Shown: positions 36,225-44,680, numbered from the stretch's first letter. The stretch is 64,000 nt of DNA from Streptomyces sp. KL109B (GCF_030766935.1 NZ_JASERL010000017.1:1-64000), one strand, 5' to 3'. Program-made: numbers and translations. The notes: generated by a model not told the origin, from the sequence alone.

Positions 36225-37418
36225 ATGGTCAAGGACAAGAGGGCTCTGGGCTGTGCACTCGCGCTGGTCGTCGCGGTCGGTGGCGTGGTGACGACGGCCG
36301 GCCCGGCGGCCGCTGCCGCCACCGGGTCGGCCGCCCGGCCATCCGACGCCGATCACGGTCGCGGCCGTGGGCATGACGCCCGACTCCAGGCGATTCTGGG
36401 CAGGTTGACGAGCGTCGACGGCGCCCCCGGCGCGCTCCTCGACGCGCGGGACCGGCGCGGCGGCGCGACCCTGACCAGTGGTGTCGGGGATGTACGAAGC
36501 CGCGCGGAGGTGCGTCCCGACAGCCGGTTCCGGATCGGCAGCATGACGAAGATGTTCACGGCGACCGTGGTGCTGCAGTTGGTGGCGGAGCGGCGCGTCG
36601 AGCTGGACGCTCCCGTGGAGCGCTACCTTCCGGGTGTCGTGCGTGGACACGGGAACGACGGCCGCGGGATCACGGTGCGGCAGCTGCTCCAGCACACCAG
36701 CGGGCTGCCCGACTTCCTCGACCACCTCAAGCCGCAGGACGTACTCAAGGATCCGCTCGCACACCACGACGCCCGTGAACTCGTGGACATCGCGCTCGCC
36801 CACCCGCCGACCTTCGAGCCGGGGACCGGATGGAGTTACTCGAACACGGGGTACGTGCTGGCCGGAATGCTCGTCGAAGACGTCACCGGACGCGACTACG
36901 CCGACGAGGTCCGGCGGCGCGTCATCGGTCCGCTCGGGCTGCGTGGAACGTCCGTGCCCGGTGACTCCCCGGCGATCCCCGGGCCGCACACGCGCGGATA
37001 CGCGAACCCGGGCGGGGACGGCGAGTTGATCGATGTCACCAGGGTCAATCCGACGATCGGGGGAGCGGCGGGCGGCGTGATCTCCACGGGTCGGGACCTC
37101 AACCGTTTCCTGGGCGCGCTCCTGGGTGGCCGGCTGCTGCCGCCCGCCCAGCTGAAGGCGATGATGTCGCCCCGGCCGACCGGCAGTGCGGACGGGCGGG
37201 CCTACGGGCTCGGTCTTGAGCGCACGCAGCTGCCCTGCGGGGGCAACTACTGGGGGCACACAGGCGACTTCCTCGGTTTCGAGACGGCGAGCGGAGCCAC
37301 CCTCGACGGGAGGCGGGCGTCGGTCATGGTCAACTCCGGCCCCGGTGGCTCGCAAGCGCAGAGCGACGACATCAAGTCCGCTGTAGAGACGGCGCTTTGC
37401 CACGGCGGCCGACCGTAG
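36225..37418 (+). CDS. Secreted serine hydrolase (beta-lactamase / D-alanyl-D-alanine carboxypeptidase family)
   Basis: A 397-residue exported class-C-type serine hydrolase. Residues 1-33 are a signal peptide (KDKRALGCALALVVAVGGVV, AAAA). Active-site motifs are present: S106-x-x-K109 in GSMTKMFTA, the Tyr of WSYSNTGY (about 205) and HTG in WGHTGDF near the C-terminus. Streptomyces members of this family are mostly DD-peptidases or esterases rather than resistance enzymes. No cell-wall anchor is seen. The ATG at 36225 lies in the short divergent gap from the small exported protein. Confidence 0.9.
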   Translation: MVKDKRALGCALALVVAVGGVVTTAGPAAAAATGSAARPSDADHGRGRGHDARLQAILGRLTSVDGAPGALLDARDRRGGATLTSGVGDVRSRAEVRPDSRFRIGSMTKMFTATVVLQLVAERRVELDAPVERYLPGVVRGHGNDGRGITVRQLLQHTSGLPDFLDHLKPQDVLKDPLAHHDARELVDIALAHPPTFEPGTGWSYSNTGYVLAGMLVEDVTGRDYADEVRRRVIGPLGLRGTSVPGDSPAIPGPHTRGYANPGGDGELIDVTRVNPTIGGAAGGVISTGRDLNRFLGALLGGRLLPPAQLKAMMSPRPTGSADGRAYGLGLERTQLPCGGNYWGHTGDFLGFETASGATLDGRRASVMVNSGPGGSQAQSDDIKSAVETALCHGGRP

Positions 37419-37541
37419 TCCGGCGCCCGGTGGCGCGGATGCGAGACTACCCCCGCGCCCCCTAGGGTCACTCCCCGGACGTTTCCCCCAGATACGTCGC
37501 CCCCTCTCGTTTTGTTCACTTACCTCCCGTTAGCTGAGGGT

Positions 37542-38117
37542 ATGCCCGACGTCCTGCTCTATGGCCTTCTCGTTCTGTGCGTCATGCCCCCGCTGGTGCC
37601 GAATTCATGGCTGCTCATCACCGCCGGGGCCATGGTGGCGGACGGCCGGCTCTCGCCCGCCCTGGTGCTGTTGGTGGTGGCGGGCGCCGCCTGCGCAGGT
37701 GACCTGATGGTGTACCGGTGCACGCGCCGGTTCGGCGGGCCGGTGCTGCGGTGGCTGCGGCGGAGTCGGCGGCGGGCCGCGCTGCTCGACTGGGCGGCGC
37801 TGCGGGTGCGTCGGCACGGCATCCCGTTCGTCATCGGGATTCGTTTCCTGCCCACCGGGCGATTCGTCGGTGCGGTCGCCGCCGGTCTCGTCGAGTTCAG
37901 GCTGAGCCGCTTCCTCTGCGCGTCGGGAATCGCCGAGACGGTGTGGGCCTCGTACTCGCTGGCTGTGGGTGTGCTCGGTGGGATCGCCGCAGGTGGGCCG
38001 TTCTTCGGGGCGCTGGCCGGGGTGGCGCTCTCGTGCGCCGTGGCGACGTTGGCGGGCGGCGTGCAGTGGTTCGCGCGGTGGCCCGAAGGTGTCACATCGC
38101 GCGCAGGAACGTCGTGA
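37542..38117 (+). CDS. DedA/VTT-domain membrane protein
   Basis: A 191-residue membrane protein of the DedA (SNARE-associated/VTT) family, which acts as a flippase or in envelope homeostasis. The family pattern F/G-x-x-x-R-F-x-P-x-x-R is seen as FVIGIRFLPTGRFVGAVAAG (about 95-114), preceded by a hydrophobic N-terminal hairpin and followed by two further membrane spans. The ATG at 37542 is chosen; a TTG ten codons upstream is also in frame. The last 26 bases overlap the convergent hydrolase gene. Confidence 0.82.
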   Translation: MPDVLLYGLLVLCVMPPLVPNSWLLITAGAMVADGRLSPALVLLVVAGAACAGDLMVYRCTRRFGGPVLRWLRRSRRRAALLDWAALRVRRHGIPFVIGIRFLPTGRFVGAVAAGLVEFRLSRFLCASGIAETVWASYSLAVGVLGGIAAGGPFFGALAGVALSCAVATLAGGVQWFARWPEGVTSRAGTS

Positions 38118-38874
38118 GTGCCTCGTTGAAGGCGGCCGGCTCTTCCATGTTCGGGTAGTGCGCGGAATCGGGAAGGGACATCGAACCGCCGTCGGCGACG
38201 CTCTTCGTCAGGCGCTCGGCCATGCCGATGTGGTCCGGTGAGTCGAGGGCGCCGTTGATGGCGCGGACCGGGACCGTGAGTGCGGCGGCCCGGTTCCAGG
38301 TGTCGGGCAGCGGGACACTCCAGTCGGGTTCGTCGGCGGTGTGCTTGGACATGGTGCTCCATGTCATCGCGCGCAACCGGTCGACGACTTGGGGGTCGAG
38401 ATCGTCGAGCGCCCGGTGCGGGCCCGCACCGAAGGCCGTGAACGCCTCGACCGCGGCCGCCACGTCACCCGCGGCCATCGCGGACTGCCACGTGCCCCAG
38501 AGCCCGGTGGTCCACGGGTCCGTGAAGTACGGCTCGCTCGTCCCGGCGCCGCTGATGATCACGCCGTCGACCAGCTCCGGGTGCTCAAGGGCGGTGTCGA
38601 CGGCGAGGCTCGCGCCCATCGAGACGCCCACCAGGACCGCCGGGCCGAGCCCCAAGTGCCGCAGCAGCGCGGCCAGATCGTCGGTGTGCCGGAAGGGCGC
38701 CGTGGCGTTGGGTGACTGCCCGTGGCCCCGGGCGTCGGGCGCGATGACGCGATGCTCCGAGGACAGGAAAGGGATCTGGTCGTCCCACATGCGGTGGTCG
38801 AGGAAGCCGCCGTGCAGGAGGACGAGCGGGCGGCCGGAACGGGTGCCTTCGTCGAGCCAGAAGAGGTCGGACAT
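38092..38874 (-). CDS. Alpha/beta hydrolase
   Basis: A 260-residue alpha/beta-hydrolase-fold enzyme. The oxyanion loop LLHGGFLDHRMW (about 19-30) and nucleophile elbow GVSMGAS (Ser near 88) are clear, with the acid in NGALDSPDH and the final His in DSAHYPN (about 239-245). Sequence resembles lactone or ester hydrolases of the 3-oxoadipate enol-lactonase type, but the substrate is unknown. Its start codon lies inside a perfect palindrome and the gene is divergent from a MarR regulator, so MarR repression of this gene is likely. Leaderless or very short-leader translation is implied. Confidence 0.88.
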   Translation of the reverse strand: MSDLFWLDEGTRSGRPLVLLHGGFLDHRMWDDQIPFLSSEHRVIAPDARGHGQSPNATAPFRHTDDLAALLRHLGLGPAVLVGVSMGASLAVDTALEHPELVDGVIISGAGTSEPYFTDPWTTGLWGTWQSAMAAGDVAAAVEAFTAFGAGPHRALDDLDPQVVDRLRAMTWSTMSKHTADEPDWSVPLPDTWNRAAALTVPVRAINGALDSPDHIGMAERLTKSVADGGSMSLPDSAHYPNMEEPAAFNEALTTFLRAM

Positions 38875-38892
38875 GACAACCAGGTTGTCATG
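38872..38892. promoter_or_regulatory. MarR operator 1 (over the hydrolase start codon)
   Basis: catgacaacc-a-ggttgtcatg is a perfect 10-base-arm palindrome with one central base; its left three bases are the hydrolase start codon. Confidence 0.8.
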
Positions 38893-38915
38893 TCCTGCGG
38901 TCACCGGCAAGGCGA

Positions 38916-38934
38916 ATGACAACCCAGGTGTCAT
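38916..38934. promoter_or_regulatory. MarR operator 2 (before marR)
   Basis: atgacaacccaggtgtcat repeats the same half-site with imperfect symmetry, centred about 43 bases (four helical turns) from operator 1, and ends nine bases before the MarR GTG. Confidence 0.75.
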
Positions 38935-38943
38935 GATGGCGGG

Positions 38944-39390
38944 GTGAGTGAGAAGAGAGCAGACGTGGCGGAACGCCTCTTCGAGGTCTTCGACCTCGTG
39001 GGCCCGCTGTACCGCCGTACGTACGTCAAAGTGGAGCGCGACGTCGCCGCCGAAGGGCTGTCCGTAGGGGTGCGCGCCGTGCTCACCATGCTGTACGGGA
39101 GGGGCCCCATGACGGTCCCGCAGATGGGCCGGTTCCAGGCGCTGAGCCGCCAGTTCGTGCAGCGCATGGTCAACGACGCCGCCGCGCTCGGCTACGTGGA
39201 GACGGCACCCAACCCCGCCCACAAACGCTCCTCCCTGATCCGGCTGACCGAGGAGGGGCGCACCGTCATCGGCTCCGTGCACGACCGCGAGCGGGACGCC
39301 CTGCACGGAATCGCCGGAGACCTCACCGAGGAGGACATCGACACGACCCTGCGCGTCCTGTCCAGCCTGCTCACCGTCATGGACGACTGA
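38944..39390 (+). CDS. MarR-family transcriptional regulator
   Basis: A 148-residue winged-helix regulator: helix-turn-helix MTVPQMGRFQALSRQFVQRMV (about 56-76) followed by the wing VETAPNPAHKRSSLIRLTEEG. It should repress itself and the divergent alpha/beta hydrolase through the two palindromes between them, released by a small aromatic or lipophilic ligand. The GTG at 38944 has no good ribosome binding site, consistent with a leaderless message. The 3' end runs into a 23-bp tandem repeat that copies the codons for its last residues. Confidence 0.9.
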   Translation: MSEKRADVAERLFEVFDLVGPLYRRTYVKVERDVAAEGLSVGVRAVLTMLYGRGPMTVPQMGRFQALSRQFVQRMVNDAAALGYVETAPNPAHKRSSLIRLTEEGRTVIGSVHDRERDALHGIAGDLTEEDIDTTLRVLSSLLTVMDD

Positions 39391-39442
39391 GCCTCGCTGT
39401 CGTGGACGCCTGAGTCCCGCCGTCATGGACGACTGAGCCGCC
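39374..39442. repeat. Three abutting 23-bp repeats at the convergent marR/fetB ends
   Basis: Units 39374-39396, 39397-39419 and 39420-39442 share the form ccgtcatggacgactgagcc. Unit 1 contains the MarR stop codon and unit 3 the stop codon of the permease gene; the middle unit is more degenerate. It looks like a triplication of a gene end. Confidence 0.85.
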
Positions 39443-40202
39443 CCCGCGCCACCAGCTCCACCGTCGTCGCCACCGCGATCGCCTGTACGGCCATCAGCGC
39501 CACCAGCACGAACAGTTGCACCGCACCGGCGTTCACCGGCGACGCCCCGCCCAGCAGCATCCCCACGAACGCCCCGGGCAGCGTCACGAGCCCCACCGTG
39601 CGCGTCTGGTCCAGGCCGGGGAGCAGGGCGTCGGACGCGGTGGGGCGGGCGATCTCCAGGCGCGCCTCGTGGGGGAGCAGGCCGAGCGCCAGGCACGCCT
39701 CCACCTCGCCCTTGCGCGCCGTCAGTTCGTCGAGGGCGCGGCGCCCCGCGAGCACGGTCGCCGTGAGGGCGCCGCCGATGAGGATGCCGGTCACCGGGAT
39801 CACGGCGATGCCCCGCAGCGGGAGGAGGCCGCAGGCGATGAGCGCCGCGACGAGCGGCGCCACCGGCGCCACGATCGGCAGCGCCGCCCACACCCAGGTC
39901 CGGTTCGACGTGAGACGGCGGCCCGCCGTGCGCGCGGCCACCGCCGACATGAGCAGCAGGAAGGCCAGCAGCGCCGCGCCGTGCCGCACCACCCAGCCGA
40001 TCACGAGCGACACCACGGCCAGCTGCGCCGCCGCCCGCACCCCCGCGACCGCGATGTCCCGGGCCCGCCGCCGCGAGCCGTCAGGGGAGAGCCGGTACAC
40101 CGCCGCCACGGCGGCCGCGATCGCCAGCAGGGCGACGAGCGCCGCCGCGAGGGTGCCGCCCACGGGGAGGAGGGTCGCCGCTGCCTGGACTCGAACACGC
40201 AC
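39423..40202 (-). CDS. FetB/YbbM-type (UPF0014) ABC permease
   Basis: A 259-residue membrane protein with about seven helices, the same length as E. coli FetB. Conserved features are RDIAVAGVRAAAQLAVVSLVIGWV (about 47-70) and KGEVEACLALGLLPHEARLEIARPTASDALLPGLDQTRTVGLVTLPGAFVGMLLGGASP-like C-terminal loops, given here in parts. FetB works with an ATPase, FetA, in iron or other metal export; no ATPase gene is adjacent, so it is an orphan. The GTG at 40202 lacks a clear ribosome binding site and the start is uncertain by some codons. Confidence 0.83.
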   Translation of the reverse strand: MRVRVQAAATLLPVGGTLAAALVALLAIAAAVAAVYRLSPDGSRRRARDIAVAGVRAAAQLAVVSLVIGWVVRHGAALLAFLLLMSAVAARTAGRRLTSNRTWVWAALPIVAPVAPLVAALIACGLLPLRGIAVIPVTGILIGGALTATVLAGRRALDELTARKGEVEACLALGLLPHEARLEIARPTASDALLPGLDQTRTVGLVTLPGAFVGMLLGGASPVNAGAVQLFVLVALMAVQAIAVATTVELVARGRLSRP

Positions 40203-40243
40203 GCAAGCAGCGTAGAGCGCCCCGACCTGGGAACCGGTGCTGT

Positions 40244-40261
40244 TCACTGCTTGATCAGTGA
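40244..40261. promoter_or_regulatory. 18-bp palindrome between divergent fetB-like and mscR genes
   Basis: TCACTG and CAGTGA flank the six bases CTTGAT. It sits 42 bases before the permease start and 87 bases before mscR, a typical operator position. The cognate regulator is unknown. Confidence 0.5.
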
Positions 40262-40347
40262 GCGAGGATGGGCGGGTAACGATGCGCGATGACGATGCGT
40301 GAAGTTGCCGCGACTGAGAACGCGACTGAGAAAGAGGGCTGACCGTC

Positions 40348-41433
40348 ATGGCACAGCAGGTGCAGGGCGTGATCGCGCGGGCCAAGGGCGCCCCCGTGGA
40401 GATGGCGACGATCACGGTGCCGGACCCGGGTCCCGGCGAGGCCGTGGTGAAGATCCAGGCGTGCGGGGTCTGCCACACCGATCTGCACTACCGGGAGGGC
40501 GGGATCAACGACGAGTTCCCGTTCCTGCTCGGTCACGAGGCGGCGGGTGTCGTCGAATCGGTGGGGGACGGGGTGAGCGAGGTCGCCCCCGGTGACTTCG
40601 TGATCCTCAACTGGCGCGCGGTGTGCGGACAGTGCCGCGCCTGCAAACGAGGACGCCCGCAGTACTGCTTCGACACCCACAACGCGAAGCAGCGGATGAC
40701 CCTGGCCGACGGCACCGAGCTGTCGCCCGCGCTCGGCATCGGGGCCTTCGCCGAGAAGACCCTCGTCGCCGCCGGGCAGTGCACCAAGGTGGACCCGGCC
40801 GCCTCGCCGGCCGCCGCCGGCCTCCTCGGCTGCGGCGTGATGGCCGGGCTCGGCGCCGCGATCAACACCGGGAACGTGGGGCGCGGCGACTCCGTCGCCG
40901 TCATCGGCTGCGGCGGCGTGGGCAACGCCTCCGTCGTCGGCGCCCGCCTGGCAGGCGCCGCGAAGATCATCGCCGTGGACATCGACGACAAGAAGCTCGC
41001 CACGGCGCGCGAGCTGGGCGCCACCCACACCGTCAACTCCCGCTCCACCGACCCGGTCGAGGCCGTGCGCCAGCTCACCAGCGGCTTCGGCGCCGACGTC
41101 GTCATCGACGCGGTGGGCCGCCCGGAGACGTACGAGCAGGCCTTCTACGCGCGCGACCTGGCGGGCACCGTCGTCCTCGTCGGCGTGCCGACGCCGGAGA
41201 TGAAGCTCGAACTGCCGCTGCTCGACGTGTTCGGGCGCGGCGGCGCGCTCAAGTCGTCCTGGTACGGCGACTGCCTGCCGTCCCGCGACTTCCCGATGCT
41301 CGTCGACCTCTACCTCCAGGGCCGCCTCGACCTCGACGCGTTCGTGACCGAGACCATCGCCCTGGACGACGTGGAGAAGGCGTTCGAGCGGATGCACCAC
41401 GGCGACGTACTGCGTTCGGTGGTGGTGTTCTGA
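40348..41433 (+). CDS. mscR: S-(hydroxymethyl)mycothiol dehydrogenase
   Basis: A 361-residue zinc-dependent class III alcohol dehydrogenase that oxidises the formaldehyde-mycothiol adduct. The catalytic zinc site (C39 and C42 in ACGVCHTD, H63 in GHEAAG) and structural zinc cysteines (C93, C96, C99, C107) are intact, and IGCGGVGNASVVGARLAG is the NAD-binding loop. NWRAVCGQC and the CFDTHNAKQRM segment are typical of the mycothiol enzyme rather than the glutathione one. Its TGA overlaps the ATG of a metallo-beta-lactamase-fold gene, the standard actinobacterial pair. Confidence 0.94.
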   Translation: MAQQVQGVIARAKGAPVEMATITVPDPGPGEAVVKIQACGVCHTDLHYREGGINDEFPFLLGHEAAGVVESVGDGVSEVAPGDFVILNWRAVCGQCRACKRGRPQYCFDTHNAKQRMTLADGTELSPALGIGAFAEKTLVAAGQCTKVDPAASPAAAGLLGCGVMAGLGAAINTGNVGRGDSVAVIGCGGVGNASVVGARLAGAAKIIAVDIDDKKLATARELGATHTVNSRSTDPVEAVRQLTSGFGADVVIDAVGRPETYEQAFYARDLAGTVVLVGVPTPEMKLELPLLDVFGRGGALKSSWYGDCLPSRDFPMLVDLYLQGRLDLDAFVTETIALDDVEKAFERMHHGDVLRSVVVF

Positions 41434-42080
41434 TGACCGGGACGACCGCTGACGGGGCCCGCGTCGACCACCTCGTCACCTCCGGCACGTTCTCCCTCGA
41501 CGGGGGCACGTGGGACGTCGACAACAACGTGTGGATCGTCGGCGACGACCGCGAGGCGATCGTCATCGACGCCGCGCACGACGCCGACGCCATCGCCGAG
41601 GCCGTCGGCGAGCGGCGGCTCGTCGCGATCGTGTGCACGCACGCCCACGACGACCACATCGACGCCGCCCCCGCGCTCGCCGAACGCACCGGCGCGCCGA
41701 TCCTGCTGCACCCCGCCGACACCGAGCTGTGGGCCCGTACGTACCCGGACCGCAAGCCCGACGGTGAGCTCGCCGATGGCCAGCGACTCGTCGTCGCGGG
41801 CGTGGAGTTGACGGTGCTGCACACGCCGGGGCACTGCCACGGCGCGGTCAGCCTGTACGCTCCCGCGCTCGGCACCGTGTTCACCGGGGACACCCTCTTC
41901 CAGGGCGGCCCCGGCGCCACCGGGCGGACCTTCAGCGACTTCCCGACCATCGTGGAGTCGATCAAGGAGCGGCTGCTCACGCTGTCGGCCGAGACCGTCG
42001 TACGCACCGGACACGGCGACAGCACGACGATCGGAGCCGAGGCTCCGCACCTCGACGAGTGGATCGCGCGGGGTCACTGA
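41433..42080 (+). CDS. MBL-fold metallohydrolase, partner of mscR
   Basis: A 215-residue glyoxalase II-like hydrolase. The metal motif THAHDDHIDAAP (about 66-77), HTPGHCHGAVSLY and TGDTLFQGGPGATGR with the bridging Asp are present, and TGHGDSTTIG supplies the last histidine. Fused by a 1-base stop/start overlap to mscR, it most likely hydrolyses the S-formylmycothiol made by that enzyme to formate and mycothiol. This assignment rests on gene order and family. Confidence 0.9.
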   Translation: MTGTTADGARVDHLVTSGTFSLDGGTWDVDNNVWIVGDDREAIVIDAAHDADAIAEAVGERRLVAIVCTHAHDDHIDAAPALAERTGAPILLHPADTELWARTYPDRKPDGELADGQRLVVAGVELTVLHTPGHCHGAVSLYAPALGTVFTGDTLFQGGPGATGRTFSDFPTIVESIKERLLTLSAETVVRTGHGDSTTIGAEAPHLDEWIARGH

Positions 42081-42144
42081 CCCTTCGGTCCGGGGTGGGT
42101 CCGACGGCGTTTCGGCCGCGGGGCTCCGCCCCGGACCCCGCTGC

Positions 42145-42552
42145 TCAATCGCCGCAGGGGCTCAAGTGGGCCAGAACCGTCTTGCCGCCCCTCGGGTCCG
42201 CCCGCACGCTCCAGCGGCGGGCGAGTGCCTGCACCAGGGTGATGCCCCGGCCCGACTCGGCCGTCCGGGAATCCGGCTTCAGGTGGGGGACCCCCGGCGC
42301 GTCGTCGTGCACGGCCACGGTCAGCTCGCCGGAGTCCAGGCGCAGGCTCATCCGGCAGTGATGTCCCCGCTCCTTGGTCGCGTTGGCGACCAGCTCGGAC
42401 GCCACCAGCTCGGCGTCCGGCGCGGTGGCTCCGCCGTGCCCGGCCAGAAACCGTCGGGTCAGCCGCCGGGCCCAGCGGGCGGCGCCCGAGCCCTGCGGCA
42501 TCAGGAATTCCACGCGCGCGGCACGCCGGTCGGCGTCCCTCGACGCACGCAT
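42145..42552 (-). CDS. RsbW/SpoIIAB-like ATP-binding protein (anti-sigma type)
   Basis: A 135-residue HATPase_c protein of the large Streptomyces family of stand-alone anti-sigma-factor-like kinases. The N-box ELVANATKERG (about 60-70) and the G boxes VHDDAPGVPHL and SGRGITLVQALARRWSV are present. The ATG at 42552 has GGGAG eight bases upstream; a longer frame is not needed. Without a linked sigma factor or STAS gene its target is unknown. The gene stands alone. Confidence 0.87.
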   Translation of the reverse strand: MRASRDADRRAARVEFLMPQGSGAARWARRLTRRFLAGHGGATAPDAELVASELVANATKERGHHCRMSLRLDSGELTVAVHDDAPGVPHLKPDSRTAESGRGITLVQALARRWSVRADPRGGKTVLAHLSPCGD

Positions 42553-42679
42553 GACGACCACTCCCTCTCTCGCTTTCCGTACGCGGGTGGTGCCCGGTGA
42601 CGGTCCCTCTTCCCGCCGCGCCGCGGCGCCACCCACACCTCGTGCACCGAGTGCCCCGCACCGGCGGGTTCAGGCCGTG

Positions 42680-42976
42680 TCAGCCGCTTTCGGTGGGATG
42701 CGGGTGCGCCAGGGTGTCGAGGAAGCGGTCGAGCGCGGGCGAAGAGGCGCCGTCGGCGCAGTGGGAGCGCTCCACCTGCGGTATCGGCAACTTGCCCAGA
42801 TGTGGTGCACGGGTTTCCAGGGCCCGGGTCAAATGGAGCCGCTCCAGGGCCCGCTCGGCGGCGCAGGAGCGTACGTACTCGATCACGGTGACGCCCAGAT
42901 GGTCCGCGTGACTGCGGACCGCGGCGTACTCATCGGGCGTGAAGAGCTCCCGCAGGAGCGCGGTACTACCGTCCAT
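42680..42976 (-). CDS. Small protein of unknown function
   Basis: A 98-residue acidic, helix-rich protein (LRELFTPDEYAAVRSHADHLGVTVIEYVRSCAAERALERL). No signal, membrane segment or metal motif is seen. The first 50 residues have the look of a ribbon-helix-helix-like or small regulatory fold (EYVRSCAAERA), but this is a guess. No strong ribosome binding site precedes the ATG at 42976. It lies between the anti-sigma-type gene and the glutamate-synthase-like gene on the same strand. Confidence 0.6.
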   Translation of the reverse strand: MDGSTALLRELFTPDEYAAVRSHADHLGVTVIEYVRSCAAERALERLHLTRALETRAPHLGKLPIPQVERSHCADGASSPALDRFLDTLAHPHPTESG

Positions 42977-43084
42977 GTCGGCATGATGCCGCCCCGCGTC
43001 CCGCCGCGCGGGCGGATGGCATATTCACCCCTCGTTAGCGTGGAGTTGGGGTCGTTCGATGGCGCGCGCCCGGGGCGACGCCAC

Positions 43085-44680
43085 TCAGAAGCGGTCGGGA
43101 TCCGCCGCCGCCCAGTCGGCGGCCCAGGCCGCGGGCGGCTCACCGGTCAACTCGCCGGGCTCCAGCCACTGGTGGAGGTGCGCGTAGGACACCGGCAGGT
43201 CCGCCGTGTTGCGCCGCATGAGCTGGTGCGGGCGCAGTTCGCGCGGATCGCTCACCCCCATCGACGCCATGATCTGCGTGGCGCTGCGCACGGTCGCCTG
43301 CTGGTAGCGGTGGACGCGCTCGGCCTTGTCGGCGACGTCCAGGGCGCGCACGCGCCGCGGGTCCTGCGTGGTGACGCCGACCGGGCAGGTGTTGGTGTGG
43401 CAGCGCTGGGCCTGGATGCAGCCGACCGCGAACATCATGGCGCGCGCCGCGTTCGTGAAGTCGGCGCCCTGGACGAGGCGTTTGACGATGTCGGCGCCGG
43501 TGGCGACCTTGCCGCTCGCGCCGATCCGGATGTGCTCGCGCAGGCCAGAGCCGACGAGCGCGTTGTGGACCGTGATCAGGCCTTCGGTGAGCGGGGTGCC
43601 GAGGTGGTCGGCGAACTCCAGCGGCGCCGCGCCCGTGCCGCCCTCCGAGCCGTCCACGATCACGAAGTCCGGCGTCACGCCCTCCGCGGCCATCGCCTTG
43701 CACACCGCGAGGAACTGCGCGCGCGAACCCACGCACAGCTTGAACCCGACCGGCTTGCCGTGCGTCAGCTCCCGCAACTCGGCGAGAAATCTCACCAGTT
43801 GGCGTGGCGTGTCGAACTCGCGATGGTACGGCGGTGACACCACGGTCCGCCCTTCGGGCACGTCCCGTACGCGGGCGATCTCCGCGTTGACCTTGCCGCC
43901 CGGCAGTACGCCGCCGATCCCCGGCTTCGCGCCCTGTGACAGCTTCAGGGACACGCACTTGACCCGGTCGTCGGCCGCCTTGTCGGCGAACTCGGCACGG
44001 TCGAAGCGGCCGTCGCTCGTGCGGCAGCCGAAGTAGCCGGTGCCGATCTCCCACACCAGGTCGCCGCCGTGCGCGAGGTGGTGGTCGGACAGGCCGCCCT
44101 CCCCGGTGTCGTGCGCGAAACCCCCGAGGGCCGCGCCCTTGTTGAGGGCGCGGATCGCGTGGCTGGACAGGGCGCCGAAGCTCATCGCGGACACGTTGAG
44201 CAGCGCCATGTCGTACGGCCGGGCGCAGTCGGGGCCGCCGACGCGGACGGTGGGCGGCCGCTCGGGCGGGTCGACCGGGCGCAGTGACGGCACCAGGAAC
44301 TCGTGCCCGGAGGCGTACACGTCGCGCTCGGTGCCGAACGGCTCCTCGGCCTCCGCCCGCTTCGCCCGCTCGTACACGATGCTGCGTACGTCCCGGTCGT
44401 AGGGCCTGCCGTCGTAATTGCGCTCCACGAAGTACTGCTGCATCTCGGGGCGCAGGGACTCCATCAGGAAGCGCAGGTGCCCGGCGATCGGATAGTTGCG
44501 CAGGACGGAGTGGCGCGACTGGACGAGATCCCACACGCCGAGCGAGGCGAGGGCGAGGAGCGGGCCCGCGGCCGCCCACCACCACGGTGAGAGCAGCAGC
44601 GACAGAGCCACGGTGGCGGCCGACCCGGCGACGGCGACGAGGAACACGACGAATCTGCGCACCCGTCGAGTCAATCGCAC
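43085..44680 (-). CDS. Membrane-anchored FMN-binding glutamate synthase-like protein
   Basis: A protein of about 531 residues. The N-terminus has two hydrophobic segments (FVVFLVAVAGSAATVALSLLL and WWAAAGPLLALASLGVW), then a glutamate-synthase FMN/central domain: NVSAMSFGALSSHAIRALNKG, VSLKLSQGAKPGIGGVLPG, IVDGSEGGTGAAPLEF, GASGKVATGADIVKRL, and the Fe-S-like cysteine block CIQAQRCHTNTCPVGVTTQDP. It lacks the glutaminase domain, so it is the stand-alone form whose reaction is uncertain. A GTG at 44680 or 44662 could be the start; neither has a good ribosome binding site. It is divergent from an iron-boxed gene, so it may be iron-controlled too. Confidence 0.85.
   Translation of the reverse strand: MRLTRRVRRFVVFLVAVAGSAATVALSLLLSPWWWAAAGPLLALASLGVWDLVQSRHSVLRNYPIAGHLRFLMESLRPEMQQYFVERNYDGRPYDRDVRSIVYERAKRAEAEEPFGTERDVYASGHEFLVPSLRPVDPPERPPTVRVGGPDCARPYDMALLNVSAMSFGALSSHAIRALNKGAALGGFAHDTGEGGLSDHHLAHGGDLVWEIGTGYFGCRTSDGRFDRAEFADKAADDRVKCVSLKLSQGAKPGIGGVLPGGKVNAEIARVRDVPEGRTVVSPPYHREFDTPRQLVRFLAELRELTHGKPVGFKLCVGSRAQFLAVCKAMAAEGVTPDFVIVDGSEGGTGAAPLEFADHLGTPLTEGLITVHNALVGSGLREHIRIGASGKVATGADIVKRLVQGADFTNAARAMMFAVGCIQAQRCHTNTCPVGVTTQDPRRVRALDVADKAERVHRYQQATVRSATQIMASMGVSDPRELRPHQLMRRNTADLPVSYAHLHQWLEPGELTGEPPAAWAADWAAADPDRF

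Noticed and set aside
34875..37418. 847-codon open plus-strand frame that ends with the serine hydrolase
   Set aside because: The frame stays open through the antisense of two leftward genes only by chance. The signal peptide and conserved domain start at 36225, so the upstream part is not translated as one protein.
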